Source: Streptomyces marispadix
GTDB taxonomy: Bacteria > Actinomycetota > Actinomycetes > Streptomycetales > Streptomycetaceae
Assembly: GCF_022524345.1 (NCBI RefSeq)
Contig: NZ_JAKWJU010000002.1
Span: 6,190,001-6,254,000, forward strand
Length of the DNA: 64,000 bases
Reading direction: 5' to 3'
A model generated the notes under the pieces. The model did no database searches. It had not been told where the DNA came from and saw only the letters and a program-made list of their open reading frames with translations. The translations under genes were made by a program, and so were the position numbers. Position 1 is the first letter of the stretch, and every line of letters starts with the position of its first letter. Below are positions 25,866-34,502 of this stretch, one piece after another.

Positions 25866-26065
25866 ACGCCGAGTCGCACGCCAGTGGCCTTTCCGACCTG
25901 CGATGGATAAAGAGCAGTCACAGCGGTGGCGAGGGCGGCGAGTGTGTCGAGGTGGCGCACTCCGCCGCTTCGGTTCATGTCCGGGACTCCAAGCATCGCG
26001 AGCGGCCTTCGCTGACCGTCGGTCGTGCTGAGTGGGCCGCGTTCGTACGGTTCGCGTCCGAGTAG
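25862..26065 (+). CDS. DUF397 protein (first of two)
   Basis: This is a 67-residue DUF397 protein with the family core WIKSSHSGGEGGECVEVA, VHVRDSKHRERPSLTVGRAEWAAF split across the protein. DUF397 proteins are encoded beside WhiJ-type XRE regulators in actinomycetes and are thought to act with them in controlling development or secondary metabolism. Its ATG overlaps the stop of the regulator's C-terminal frame, which supports that frame as the ancestral one. Confidence 0.93.
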   Translation: MNAESHASGLSDLRWIKSSHSGGEGGECVEVAHSAASVHVRDSKHRERPSLTVGRAEWAAFVRFASE

Positions 26066-26075
26066 CGGGAGAGCA

Positions 26076-26279
26076 ATGACCTTCGGTGGCAGCACCGAGT
26101 TCACGGCCAGGCTCCACTGGCGAAAGAGCAGCTACAGCGCGGGAGACGGCGGTGAGTGCGTCGAAGTCGCGCCCACGCCCATGTCGGTCTACGTCCGTGA
26201 TTCGAAGGACCGCGAGCGGCCTTCGCTGACCGTCGGCCGCGCCCAGTGGACGGCGTTCATCCGCTTCGCGTCCCGCTAG
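26076..26279 (+). CDS. DUF397 protein (second of two)
   Basis: This second 67-residue DUF397 protein (WRKSSYSAGDGGECVEVA, VRDSKDRERPSLTVGRAQW) is closely similar to the first and evidently arose by tandem duplication. ATG 26076 is preceded by GGGAGAG, ten bases after the first copy's stop. An in-frame upstream start at 26025 would overlap the first copy and is less likely. The stop codon lies within the left arm of a 19-base inverted repeat. Confidence 0.92.
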   Translation: MTFGGSTEFTARLHWRKSSYSAGDGGECVEVAPTPMSVYVRDSKDRERPSLTVGRAQWTAFIRFASR

Positions 26280-26351
26280 GGCTGTCCCGTAAGTGACCCG
26301 CGGCTTGGAGCCCGAAGCAACGCAAAGCAAGATCACTTACGGGGCGGGCCT
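26278..26351. repeat. 74-bp element with 19-bp imperfect terminal inverted repeats
   Basis: The left arm 26278-26296 and right arm 26333-26351 match at 16 of 19 positions, with the inner 11 bases (CCCGTAAGTGA against TCACTTACGGG) perfect. The centre is 36 bases with no coding. The left end GGGCTGTCCCGTAAG resembles ends of some Streptomyces insertion sequences, so a MITE or solo IS remnant is possible. A long-loop terminator is the alternative. Two 11-base direct copies of GGCCTCAGCTA (26347-26357, 26359-26369) follow. Confidence 0.55.
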
Positions 26352-26422
26352 CAGCTAAGGCCTCAGCTACGCAGTCCCGATAATCAGTAGCGGACAGCGC
26401 CGACGCCCATGACGATGCCCGC

Positions 26423-27034
26423 ATGGACTCGGGTGAGCACAGCAACGAAGCAGCGGCGACTCGGTGGACGCGGTCGACCATCCATCCCGACATGTGGGTC
26501 GATCCGGACGACGACCCACGCGAGACCGCTGTCGAGGCCGCCGACGAACGCGGCGTTCTGCTCGACTACCTGCGCAGCTACCGCCTCACCATGGAGATGA
26601 AGTGCGCGGACCTGGACGCCGAACAGATGGCCCGGCGCTCCGTGCCGCCGTCCACGATGTCCTTGCTCGGCCTGGTGCGGCACATGGCCGAGGACGAGCG
26701 GCACTTTCGCCGGGTGATGGCCGGCGACGACGCGCCGAAGCTGTATCGCAGCGACGAAGACCGGGACGGGGACTGGAACGGCGCGATCGCCGACCCGGCC
26801 GTCGTGGAGGACGCGTGGCGTCAGTGGCGGGAGGAGACGGAAGCCACCGACCGGTACCTTGCCGCCGTCACCGACCTGGGCACCCGGAACGCCGGGTATC
26901 TCGATCTCGGCCCGGAACACGGTGGGGACGTGACGCTTCGCGACGTCCTGGTGGCGCAGATCGCGGAGTACGCGCGGCACTGCGGCCACGCCGACCTCCT
27001 GCGCGAGCGGATCGACGGCCGAGTGGGCCAATGA
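26423..27034 (+). CDS. DinB/DUF664-family protein, mycothiol-dependent type
   Basis: This 203-residue four-helix-bundle protein of the DinB-like superfamily has metal-binding residues visible as LVRHMAEDERHF and EYARHCGHADLLRERIDG, the second being the classical closing motif of the DUF664 subfamily. Members in actinobacteria are putative mycothiol-dependent transferases acting in detoxification. The substrate is not known. It stands alone after the inverted-repeat element, with no obvious partner. Confidence 0.88.
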   Translation: MDSGEHSNEAAATRWTRSTIHPDMWVDPDDDPRETAVEAADERGVLLDYLRSYRLTMEMKCADLDAEQMARRSVPPSTMSLLGLVRHMAEDERHFRRVMAGDDAPKLYRSDEDRDGDWNGAIADPAVVEDAWRQWREETEATDRYLAAVTDLGTRNAGYLDLGPEHGGDVTLRDVLVAQIAEYARHCGHADLLRERIDGRVGQ

Positions 27035-27398
27035 CCGCCGGTCCGGCGACCGTCACAGACCCGTAATCCTTGCGCGAGCGCGAGGGGCACCAGAGCTCGC
27101 GCCTACTCGTTCCTGAGCCAGCGCCGACTGGCTGGCCGCCCGCCGGACCGGGCCGTCCGGACGAACTCCTGACGAGGCCAACCACCTTCGCAGCGGCGGA
27201 ACATGGGCCCCATCTCGCTCTAAAACCAGTGGAGCCGCACTCCCGCGTGCCGCTACCGTGCCCACGCCCCTGCCGCCTCGCTGAGGACGAGCCTTTGTAC
27301 ACCAAGTGAGATCTCCCGAGCACTGATTCGTCGCGCGTCGCGCATTCGCGCCGCGCTCCTTTTCGCTGCGGACTTCTCACTGGAACCGGTGTACTTCT
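27035..27398. other. Intergenic region, no gene recognised
   Basis: This 364-base stretch lies between the DinB and DUF1062 genes. A possible short open frame (27070-27309) has no recognisable domain, no convincing ribosome-binding site and weaker codon bias than its neighbours. A small inverted repeat, AGCCAG-N6-CTGGCT, lies near 27117-27134. The region is somewhat less GC-rich than average and may hold promoter elements for the DUF1062 gene. Confidence 0.5.
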
Positions 27399-27947
27399 GT
27401 GCCCAAGGACTGGGTCGTCGTGCCCACTTGCCTGCCTGCCATTCTCCGCCGCTGCCAGTCGTGCGCCTCCGAGCGCTTCAGGGCAAGCGGCAGATTCCGC
27501 GTCAACGCAAACCACAAGCTCCTCGACGTCTGGCTCCTCGCGCTGTGCGCCGTCTGCGGGGAGACAACCAAGCTCACGGTCCTGGAGCGGATGAACGTGC
27601 GCTCCGTACGGCCTGAGCTGCTGGACCGGCTGCACCACAACGACCCTGGACTGACAGCCGAGTTGCTCCAGGACCCGGTCGTGCGGCGCCGTAATCGCAT
27701 CGCCCTCGACTGGGACGACGCCTGGCGTCTCGACACCGGCGGACCGGCTCGATCGGAGGACGACGCGATCGACGTCTCGGTCCGCTTCGCGGCGCGAATC
27801 CCTGTGCGGCCGGTGCGACTGATCGCTGAAGGACTCGGCTTTTCGCGAGCCGAGGTCGAGAGACTGATCGCCGGGGGGAATCTCGTGTCGGCGGTCCGCC
27901 TGACCGGCAAGCTCTCCGGCGACTTCGACTTCACCCTCAAGCTCTGA
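27399..27947 (+). CDS. DUF1062 family protein
   Basis: This 182-residue protein has the hallmark N-terminal pattern of DUF1062: W-V-V-PTCLP...RRCQSCASERF, RVNANHKLLDVWLLALCAVC and RIPVRPVRLIAEGLGFSR. CxxC pairs (CQSC and CAVC) suggest a zinc-binding module. The function is unknown. GTG 27399 gives the family's normal N-terminus, although no clear ribosome-binding site precedes it. The gene ends about 220 bases before the convergent secreted-protein gene. Confidence 0.85.
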   Translation: MPKDWVVVPTCLPAILRRCQSCASERFRASGRFRVNANHKLLDVWLLALCAVCGETTKLTVLERMNVRSVRPELLDRLHHNDPGLTAELLQDPVVRRRNRIALDWDDAWRLDTGGPARSEDDAIDVSVRFAARIPVRPVRLIAEGLGFSRAEVERLIAGGNLVSAVRLTGKLSGDFDFTLKL

Positions 27948-28030
27948 TCCTCCAGGAAACAGGACCCTGGAGGACAGGACCCGGGACAGGGCCTGTCCTG
28001 CGAGAGGCGCCGGGTCGGTCGAAACCACCC

Positions 28031-28093
28031 CCGGACGGAATCGGCTCCGGACGGAATCGGCTCCGGACGGAAGTGGGCCCGGACGGAAGTGGC
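28031..28093. repeat. Four tandem copies of a 16-bp repeat
   Basis: Units begin at 28031, 28047, 28063 and 28079. The first two read CCGGACGGAATCGGCT, and the last two read CCGGACGGAAGTGG plus two variable bases. They are in non-coding DNA between convergent genes, immediately before a strong terminator stem. Recent slippage or unequal recombination explains the array. Confidence 0.85.
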
Positions 28094-28116
28094 CCGGCCG
28101 GGTGCGGCCGGGCCAC
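28089..28116. terminator. Bidirectional terminator between convergent genes
   Basis: A perfect 12-base-pair stem, GTGGCCCGGCCG with CGGCCGGGCCAC, closes a four-base loop GGTG. It lies between the DUF1062 gene (plus) and the cupredoxin/DUF1080 gene (minus) and would serve both. No T-tract is present, as is common in high-GC actinobacteria. Confidence 0.8.
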
Positions 28117-28169
28117 CTGCGCCGCGGGGGCCGGGGGCCGGAACGCCCCCGTGTGCGCGGCTCGTTCGC

Positions 28170-30416
28170 TTACAGCTCCTTGATCCGCACGTCCCGGTAC
28201 GAGATCACGTCCGTGACGCTGTGCACCTGGAGGCCGATGTACCCCGACGCGTAGCGGCGCCCGTCCGTGCCCGGGTCGTCGTCGCGGGGCGGCTCGAAGA
28301 CCTGGCCGCCGGTGTTGTCGAACTCGTTGATCAGCTCTCCGTTCCGGTAGACCGAGTAGTGCTGGCCGACCACCTTGATCTCGTAGTCGTTCCAGGTGCC
28401 TTTGGGCGTGACGCCCGCGCCGCCCAGCCCCACCCGGTCGAAGCCGTAGACCGAGCCCGTCTTGTACATGTCGCCGTCGGGGCTGTCGAGGATCTGAAGC
28501 TCGTGCCCGAACTTGATGGCGACCCACTCCGGGCGCGGCTCCTCCGGGTTGTCGTGGACGTACGGGAAGCGCGCGAAGACACCGGAGTTGGCGTTGCCGT
28601 CGCCCGGTGCGTCGTCGCGGAACTGGAGCTTCAGCGAGTAGTCGGAGTACTTGCGCTTCGGATACCACAGCATGCCCATGCCTTCGGTCTCGGTGCTGCT
28701 GGTCATGCTGCCGTCGCCGTTGAGGGAGAAGGCGCCGCCGCCGACGTGCTGCCACCGCTCGAAGGACTCCTTCGTACCGTCGAACAGCTTCTTGTAGCCG
28801 GTCTGCTGCCCCGGCTCACCGATCTGCGAATTCCTCGCCGCGCGGTTGATCAACCTGCTCTCGCGGGTGTCGAGCACCTTCTGCCTGAGCAGATCGCCGG
28901 TGACCTCCGTGACGTGCTTGACGAAAAGGGCGTGCGAGGACCAGTCCTTCTCGTCCTCGATCAACTCGCCGACGGTGCAGCGCTGTTGCGTCATCCGGTT
29001 CGGTACGCCGGTGTCGGTGTCGCCGATGAAGACGGTCTCCCGCTCGTCGAACTCGGGGCAGTCGGGGGCGGGTACGCCGCCGCCCGGCACCACGTCGAAG
29101 GACTCGGCGACGCCCTGCGAGGTGTTGCCCGCCTTGTCGGTCGCACGGTGGGCGACGCTGTGGTGGCCCGTACGGTCGACGACGAGCGGCTCGCTGTAGG
29201 CGAGGAACGGGCCGCCGTCGAGGGAGTATTCGACCTTCTCGACACCCGAGTCCTCGTCGGTCGCGGCGACGGTCACGGTGGCCTTGCCGATGTAGTCGCC
29301 GTCGGAGTTCGTCCTCCCCTCGGTCTTCGCCGTCGTCGTCGGAGGTGTGGTGTCCTCCGCCGGCTGCTCGACGACGGTGAACTCCGCGGACTTCGCCTCC
29401 GCGGCGTTGCCCGCCTTGTCCGTCGCCTTGTAGCGGAAGGTGTAGGAGCCCGGCTCGTGCACCATCACCGGAGCCGTGTACGGCTGGAACTCCCCGTCGC
29501 CCAGGGCGAATTCGACGGTGTTGACACCCGAACCGGCATCGGAGGCGGTGACCGTCACCGTCGCCATGCCGACATAGGCGCCGTCCGCGTCCTGCTCGCC
29601 GTCGACCGTCGCCGACGTCTCCGGTGGTGTGGTGTCGTCCGTGGGCGGCGCGACGACGGTGAACTCCACCGTCTTCTCCTCCGCCACGTTGCCTGCCTTG
29701 TCGGTGGCTCTGTAGCGGAAGACATGAGCACCCGTCTCATGCACCATCACCGGCTCGGTGTAGGGCTGGTAGCCCGCGTCGCCGAGGGCGTACTCGACGG
29801 TGCCGAGGCCGGAGCCGGTATCCGAGGCGGTGACGGTGACGGTGGCCATGCCGACGTAGGCGCCGTCCGCGTTCTTGTCGCCTTCGACTTTCGCGGACGT
29901 CTCGGGCGGCGTGGTGTCGTCGCCCCCGCCGCCGTCGGTGACGACGAACGTGCCCTCCATCTGGCCGTGGCCGGGGATCGTGCAGTGGTACTTGTACGTC
30001 CCCGGCGTCAGAGTCACTTCGACGGAGTGCTTGCCGCCCTGGGCGTCCGAGGGGTTGGCGAGGATGTTCACGTTCACGTCGTCGTTGTAGTCCGGGTCGC
30101 CGGTGACGAACGTCAACGTGTGCGGCATGGACGTGGTGTTGCCCGTCGCCTCGCTGTTCTCGAACTCGATGGTCGCCGGGCCCGCCACCGCCGTCTGCGG
30201 TGCCGAGGTGTAGCGCGTGATGTCGTCGCTCGCGGTCCACCTCAGCAACTGCTCGGCTGCCGGGGCCTGTTGACCGTACGCGGGCGCCGAGGTGAGGCCG
30301 AGCACCAGCAGCAGCGCGGCGAAGAGCGCCGTCACGGCCGTACGTGCGGTACGCGCGGTGCGGCTGCGGCCGCGCTGCTGGGCGGGACGGTCTGCGGACG
30401 TGGGTGTGCGTTTCAC
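28170..30416 (-). CDS. Secreted cupredoxin / Ig-like / DUF1080 (3-keto-disaccharide hydrolase) fusion
   Basis: This 748-residue exported protein has an Arg-rich signal peptide ending near APAYGQ. A plastocyanin-like domain (about 60-165) has type 1 copper ligands His99 (MPHTLTF), Cys145 and His150 (YHCTIPGHGQM) and Met153. Three Ig-like repeats, each opening DTTPP and containing YRATDKAGN or a close variant, span about 165-445. After a linker, residues 540-748 form a DUF1080 concanavalin-like domain (KKLFDGTKESFERWQ, SGVFARFP), the family of 3-keto-glycoside hydrolases. GTG 30416 overlaps the upstream stop (GTGA), so it is coupled to the sorbosone-dehydrogenase gene. Confidence 0.88.
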   Translation of the reverse strand: MKRTPTSADRPAQQRGRSRTARTARTAVTALFAALLLVLGLTSAPAYGQQAPAAEQLLRWTASDDITRYTSAPQTAVAGPATIEFENSEATGNTTSMPHTLTFVTGDPDYNDDVNVNILANPSDAQGGKHSVEVTLTPGTYKYHCTIPGHGQMEGTFVVTDGGGGDDTTPPETSAKVEGDKNADGAYVGMATVTVTASDTGSGLGTVEYALGDAGYQPYTEPVMVHETGAHVFRYRATDKAGNVAEEKTVEFTVVAPPTDDTTPPETSATVDGEQDADGAYVGMATVTVTASDAGSGVNTVEFALGDGEFQPYTAPVMVHEPGSYTFRYKATDKAGNAAEAKSAEFTVVEQPAEDTTPPTTTAKTEGRTNSDGDYIGKATVTVAATDEDSGVEKVEYSLDGGPFLAYSEPLVVDRTGHHSVAHRATDKAGNTSQGVAESFDVVPGGGVPAPDCPEFDERETVFIGDTDTGVPNRMTQQRCTVGELIEDEKDWSSHALFVKHVTEVTGDLLRQKVLDTRESRLINRAARNSQIGEPGQQTGYKKLFDGTKESFERWQHVGGGAFSLNGDGSMTSSTETEGMGMLWYPKRKYSDYSLKLQFRDDAPGDGNANSGVFARFPYVHDNPEEPRPEWVAIKFGHELQILDSPDGDMYKTGSVYGFDRVGLGGAGVTPKGTWNDYEIKVVGQHYSVYRNGELINEFDNTGGQVFEPPRDDDPGTDGRRYASGYIGLQVHSVTDVISYRDVRIKEL

Positions 30417-32953
30417 CGTGCGGCCTCCTTCGTGGCCGTCCCGACCACGTCGCCGGGTGCGGGAGTCGCCTCGCCGCCCTCGTAAGTGACGTGCCACAGC
30501 GCGGACTTGTCGTCGGAGGTGAAGAAGCCGCGCCCGTAGTCGAGGACGTAGAGCGAACCGTCGGGTGCGAACTTCCAGTCCATGAGGTTGCGGATGCCGT
30601 CCTCGCCGACCGGGATGATCTTCTTCAGGCTCTCGGCGTGCACCGGCAGGGCGCCCGGCTCGTCGCCGTCGGGCATCAACACGGCGTGCCGGGGCTGTTC
30701 GGAGTCGTAGAAGTCGCCGACGAACCACTTGCCGTCCCAGTACTCGGGCCAACCGCCCTTGGACACCGTGGACTTGTCGTAGCGGTAGACGGGGCCGTCC
30801 ATGGTGGCCTGGCCGCCGCCCTTGAGCCACGGCAGCAGCAGCCGCTGCTCGTCCGGCTTGTAGCTGGGCACGCCGTTCTCGTCGCGCGGATAGTCGGGGG
30901 CGCCGCCCTGCGGCGAGTACCAGATGTTGTTCGGCTGCGCGGGCGGGATGTTCACCAGCCCGTCGTTGTTGGGGGACTCGTTCTTCAGACGGTCGCAGTC
31001 GTACCAGCCCAGGGGCTTGTCCGGGTCCGGCAGACCGCGGTCGCGGTAGGGCTGCTTGTTGCCCATGCAGTACGGCCAGCCCTGGTTGCCGGCATGGGTG
31101 ATGCGCGCGAACGTGTCGTACTTCGCCGGGCCCCAGGTGGTGCTGGGCTCGCCCGCGTCGGGGCCGACCCAACCGGCGTACAGGACATCGGTCTCGGGGT
31201 CGATGGAGATCCGCGCGGGGTTGCGCACGCCCATCACATAGATCTCGCCGCGGGTCTTGCCGCCGCCCTCGTCGCTCTCCTCACCGGTGAAGAGGTTGCC
31301 CTCGGGCAGGGTGTAGGTGCCGTCGTCCTCGGGGTGGATGCGCAGGATCTTGCCGTTGAGGTTGTTGGTGTTGCCCGCGGTGCGGCGCGCGTCGGCGAAG
31401 GAGACGCCCTTGTAGTCCGGCTCGGGATTGTTGCCCGAGTAACCGCCGCTGAACTGCGAGGAGTTGTTGTCACCGGTGGCGATGTACAGATCGCCCTTGG
31501 AGTCGAAGGCCATGCCGCCGCCCGCGTGGCAGCAACTGTGCACCTGCACGGGCCACTTGAGCAGCACCTTCTCCGACGACTCGTCCAGCTTCCCGGTCCT
31601 GGGATCGACGGTGAAGCGGGAGACGCGGCGCTCGGCCATGTGCTTGTCGCGGTCGAGGCGCGAGTGCGGCGTGTAGTGCAGATAGAGCCGTCCGTTGTCG
31701 GTGAAGTCCGGGTCGAGGGCGATGCCGAGCAGGCCCTCCTCGACCTTGACGAGCTCGTCGCCGCCGCCCTTGTTGCCGAAGACGGTCAGCGACCCCACGA
31801 GGGAGACCTTCCCCGTACTCGGGTCGTAGACGTGCACCGTGCCCTGGCCCTTGCCGATCTCGGGGTCGGACCAGTCGGTGACCACGGGCGCCTCGGCGTC
31901 GCCGCCTCCGCGTCCGATGTAGAAGACGCGTCCGTCGTCGGCGGTTGCCATGCCGTGCGGCTCGCCGATCTGGTCGGACTGCCCCGGCTGGTTGGGTGAA
32001 GTGACCCGCTCCGCCTTGTAGTTGGAGGTGATGGTGGCCTGGCAGTCGGCGCGTGCGAGGCGTGCCGTCCACAGCAGCGCACCGCGCAGATGACTGCGGA
32101 AGTCGGCCTCCTGGAAGCTGTCGGCCGTGCCGCCCATTCCGGTGTAGAAGGATCGTCCGCCGTCGTAGTCACGGCACCAGGAGACAGGGTGGTCCCAGCC
32201 CATCGCGCCCTCGCCGGGGTCGTAGCTCCTCTCCCGTACACGGGCGACGGTGTGCACCGAACCGCTCGGATTCTTCTCCCAGTTGAGCCACCTGTCGGGG
32301 CGCTTCCACTCCGGCGGCAGGTCCTTCGCAGCCGGGTTGCGGCGGTCGCCGACCTCGACGGTGGCGCGCTGTGCCCTGCCGGGGCCGTCGCCTGCGGGAC
32401 GCGCGCCGATCAGCCCGGAGTACCACTCCGAGTACGGCTCGGCCGCCGCCGCGCCGTGAATGCCGAGGAAGCCGCCTCCGGCCTCCATATAGCTCTCCAA
32501 GCCGGCCTCCTGAGCGGGATCGAGCACGTCGCCGCCGCCGGTGAGGAAGACGACGGCGTTGAACCGCCCGAGCCTGTCCGCGGTGAAGACCGACGGATCC
32601 GCGGTCGCGGTGATCTCGAAGCGCTCCGCCGCGGGGCCGCTGCGGCCGATCTCCTCCGCGGCCTCGATCCCCGCGTCGACGGTGGGCGGCTCCGCACCGG
32701 CGGAGGCGTGGAAGACCAGTACGCGTACGTTCTCACCGCCCGGCGGGCTGGGGAGGTGAAGTCGCGGAGCGGACCGGTCGGTCGGGTCGTGCGGACCCAC
32801 GGGTGCCGCAGGGGTCGCACCGAGCAGGGACGCCGAGACCGCCGCGGCCAGCAGCGCGGCAGTCACGGCCCGCCGGGAGCCACGCCTCGGGCCGAGCCGT
32901 GACCTGTACAACCCCCGTCTGTCTGAGGGCTTTTGACGTGGTTCGAGCCGCAT
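30413..32953 (-). CDS. Secreted ThuA-domain / glucose-sorbosone dehydrogenase fusion
   Basis: This 846-residue exported protein has a signal peptide within the first 50 residues (VTAALLAAAVSASLLGATPAAP). A ThuA-like amidotransferase-fold domain (about 75-320) contains VRVLVFHASAG, GGGFLGIHGAAAAEPYSEWY and GMGGTADSF. A six-bladed propeller related to PQQ-dependent glucose/sorbosone dehydrogenases (about 330-835) contains GLLGIALDPDF, HAGGGMAFDSKGDLYIATGDN, NGKILRIHPEDDG, GVRNPARISIDP and DWKFAPDGSLYVLDYG. ThuA proteins are linked to 3-keto-sugar metabolism. Overlap with the copper-protein gene suggests that electrons from sugar oxidation pass to its cupredoxin, which is inference. Confidence 0.9.
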   Translation of the reverse strand: MRLEPRQKPSDRRGLYRSRLGPRRGSRRAVTAALLAAAVSASLLGATPAAPVGPHDPTDRSAPRLHLPSPPGGENVRVLVFHASAGAEPPTVDAGIEAAEEIGRSGPAAERFEITATADPSVFTADRLGRFNAVVFLTGGGDVLDPAQEAGLESYMEAGGGFLGIHGAAAAEPYSEWYSGLIGARPAGDGPGRAQRATVEVGDRRNPAAKDLPPEWKRPDRWLNWEKNPSGSVHTVARVRERSYDPGEGAMGWDHPVSWCRDYDGGRSFYTGMGGTADSFQEADFRSHLRGALLWTARLARADCQATITSNYKAERVTSPNQPGQSDQIGEPHGMATADDGRVFYIGRGGGDAEAPVVTDWSDPEIGKGQGTVHVYDPSTGKVSLVGSLTVFGNKGGGDELVKVEEGLLGIALDPDFTDNGRLYLHYTPHSRLDRDKHMAERRVSRFTVDPRTGKLDESSEKVLLKWPVQVHSCCHAGGGMAFDSKGDLYIATGDNNSSQFSGGYSGNNPEPDYKGVSFADARRTAGNTNNLNGKILRIHPEDDGTYTLPEGNLFTGEESDEGGGKTRGEIYVMGVRNPARISIDPETDVLYAGWVGPDAGEPSTTWGPAKYDTFARITHAGNQGWPYCMGNKQPYRDRGLPDPDKPLGWYDCDRLKNESPNNDGLVNIPPAQPNNIWYSPQGGAPDYPRDENGVPSYKPDEQRLLLPWLKGGGQATMDGPVYRYDKSTVSKGGWPEYWDGKWFVGDFYDSEQPRHAVLMPDGDEPGALPVHAESLKKIIPVGEDGIRNLMDWKFAPDGSLYVLDYGRGFFTSDDKSALWHVTYEGGEATPAPGDVVGTATKEAAR

Positions 32954-33247
32954 GACTGATCCACCCCTCTTAAGTCACAGAAACGGGGAAGAAGTTAGAC
33001 CTCTTTCGGTGGAACGCCAAGAGCTATGACCACGATTCGACGAACTTTGTCCTGCATATGGATAAACCATGTCCGGGCCGCTACCGTCTCTTGTCGGCTC
33101 ACCCCTCGTACCTCTCGACGGGCACACCTCAACGGCACGGCGCGCAGCGGCAGTTCGGCCAGGCGGGGCAGCACCGCGGAGCCCCCCGCAGAAACCCTGG
33201 CAGACCGTCAAGCACCTCACGGCAGTCGCCGAAGGGAGACGAGTCCG
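32954..33247. other. Divergent promoter region, ThuA/GSDH versus laccase
   Basis: This is 294 bases of non-coding DNA between the minus-strand sugar-oxidation genes and the plus-strand laccase. It is locally AT-richer around 32975-33070, as expected for back-to-back promoters. I see no strong palindrome or known copper-box motif. The laccase start is preceded by GAAGGGAGACGAG, an acceptable ribosome-binding site. Confidence 0.45.
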
Positions 33248-34270
33248 ATGACTGAGACGTCCGGCAGCAGCCTCGCCCGCCGCAGCTTCAGCAGGCGCCT
33301 CCTCGCCGGTTCGGCGGCAGCCGCGCTGGGGCCCGCCGTACTGAACGCCACGCCCGCCGGGGCGGCCCCCGCCGATGCCTCGGCCACAGCCCCGTCCGCT
33401 GCCGCTGCCGCTTCCGCCGCCGTACGCCGCGCCGGTCCCGGCGGTGAGACCCGCCATATGAAGCTCTACGCACAGAAGTTGGCGGACGACCGGATCGGCT
33501 ACGGGCTGGAGAAGGGCAAGGCGACGGTGCCCGGCCCGCTCATCGAACTCGTCGAAGGGGACACCCTGCACATCGAGTTCGAGAACACCACCGACACCGC
33601 CGTCAGCCTCCACCCCCACGGCGTCGACTACGACCGCGCCAACGACGGCACCAAGATGAACGACAGCGTCGTCGAACCGGGCGGCACACGCACCTACACC
33701 TGGCGCACCCACGCCCCCGGCAGGCGCAAGGACGGCACATACCGCCCCGGCAGCGCGGGCTACTGGCACTACCACGACCACATCGTCGGCACCGAACACG
33801 GCACCGGCGGCATACGCGCCGGGCTCTACGGGCCGCTGGTCGTGCGCCGCGAAGGCGACATACTGCCGGAGAAGCAACTCACCATCGTCTTCAACGACAT
33901 GACGATCAACAATCAGCCCAAGGGCCCCGACTTCAAGGTGACCGTGGGCGACCGCGTGGAGATCGTCATGATCACGCACGGCGAGTACTACCACACGTTC
34001 CATGTGCACGGTCACCGCTGGGCCGACAACCGCACGGGCCTGCTGGAGGGCCCGGACGACCCCAGCCGGATCGTCGACAACAAGATCACCGGCCCGGCGG
34101 ACTCCTTCGGCTTCCAGATCATCGCGGGGGAGGAGGCGGGCGCCGGTGCCTGGATGTACCACTGCCATGTGCAGAGCCATTCCGATATGGGAATGGCCGG
34201 TCTCCTTCTCGTGGCGAAGCCGGACGGCACCGTCCCGGGTCACGACGGGCACGACGGGCACGGCGGGTAG
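33248..34270 (+). CDS. Two-domain multicopper oxidase (small laccase), Tat-exported
   Basis: This 340-residue protein carries a twin-arginine signal with [12 protein letters not shown] and a hydrophobic stretch ending in PAGAAPA. All four copper-binding His clusters are present: [25 protein letters not shown] and the T1/T3 cluster [13 protein letters not shown]. The length and two-domain layout match the Streptomyces small laccase (SLAC/EpoA) group, which works as a trimer oxidising phenols or Cu(I) with O2. The His/Gly/Asp-rich C-terminus may bind copper. It is divergent from two secreted genes, one of which carries a cupredoxin domain. Confidence 0.94.
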   Translation: MTETSGSSLARRSFSRRLLAGSAAAALGPAVLNATPAGAAPADASATAPSAAAAASAAVRRAGPGGETRHMKLYAQKLADDRIGYGLEKGKATVPGPLIELVEGDTLHIEFENTTDTAVSLHPHGVDYDRANDGTKMNDSVVEPGGTRTYTWRTHAPGRRKDGTYRPGSAGYWHYHDHIVGTEHGTGGIRAGLYGPLVVRREGDILPEKQLTIVFNDMTINNQPKGPDFKVTVGDRVEIVMITHGEYYHTFHVHGHRWADNRTGLLEGPDDPSRIVDNKITGPADSFGFQIIAGEEAGAGAWMYHCHVQSHSDMGMAGLLLVAKPDGTVPGHDGHDGHGG

Positions 34271-34379
34271 GCCCGGTGCACCGGCGGGCCGATCGGACCC
34301 GCCTGACCTCGGTGAACGTCACGGAGGTCCCGTCGTGTGCTAGGTTGAACGAGTTGCAGTTTTGGTACCCAATACTTTG

Positions 34380-34409
34380 TGCGCCTGAAGGTTGTGACCT
34401 TCGGGCGCA
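34380..34409 (+). promoter_or_regulatory. Attenuator-like stem-loop in the cold-shock gene leader
   Basis: Bases 34380-34392 pair with 34397-34409 around a TGTG loop, giving a 13-base-pair stem with a single G-T pair. The stem is directly followed by the T-rich ATTTCTGTTTTCC. It ends about 94 bases before the csp start codon, inside the AT-rich leader. The arrangement matches an intrinsic terminator placed in a 5' UTR, or a temperature-responsive leader structure. Confidence 0.6.
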
Positions 34410-34502
34410 TTTCTGTTTTCCGGTGTTTCTGGATGGGGTCAGGGCGGCGACGGTGCCCCGTGAGGTGCGGGGCGCCAGTTTTTGCCTCAGAAGGAGATCG
34501 GC

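Noticed and set aside
27070..27309. 79-codon ORF upstream of the DUF1062 gene
   Set aside because: It has no domain, no convincing ribosome-binding site and poor codon bias.
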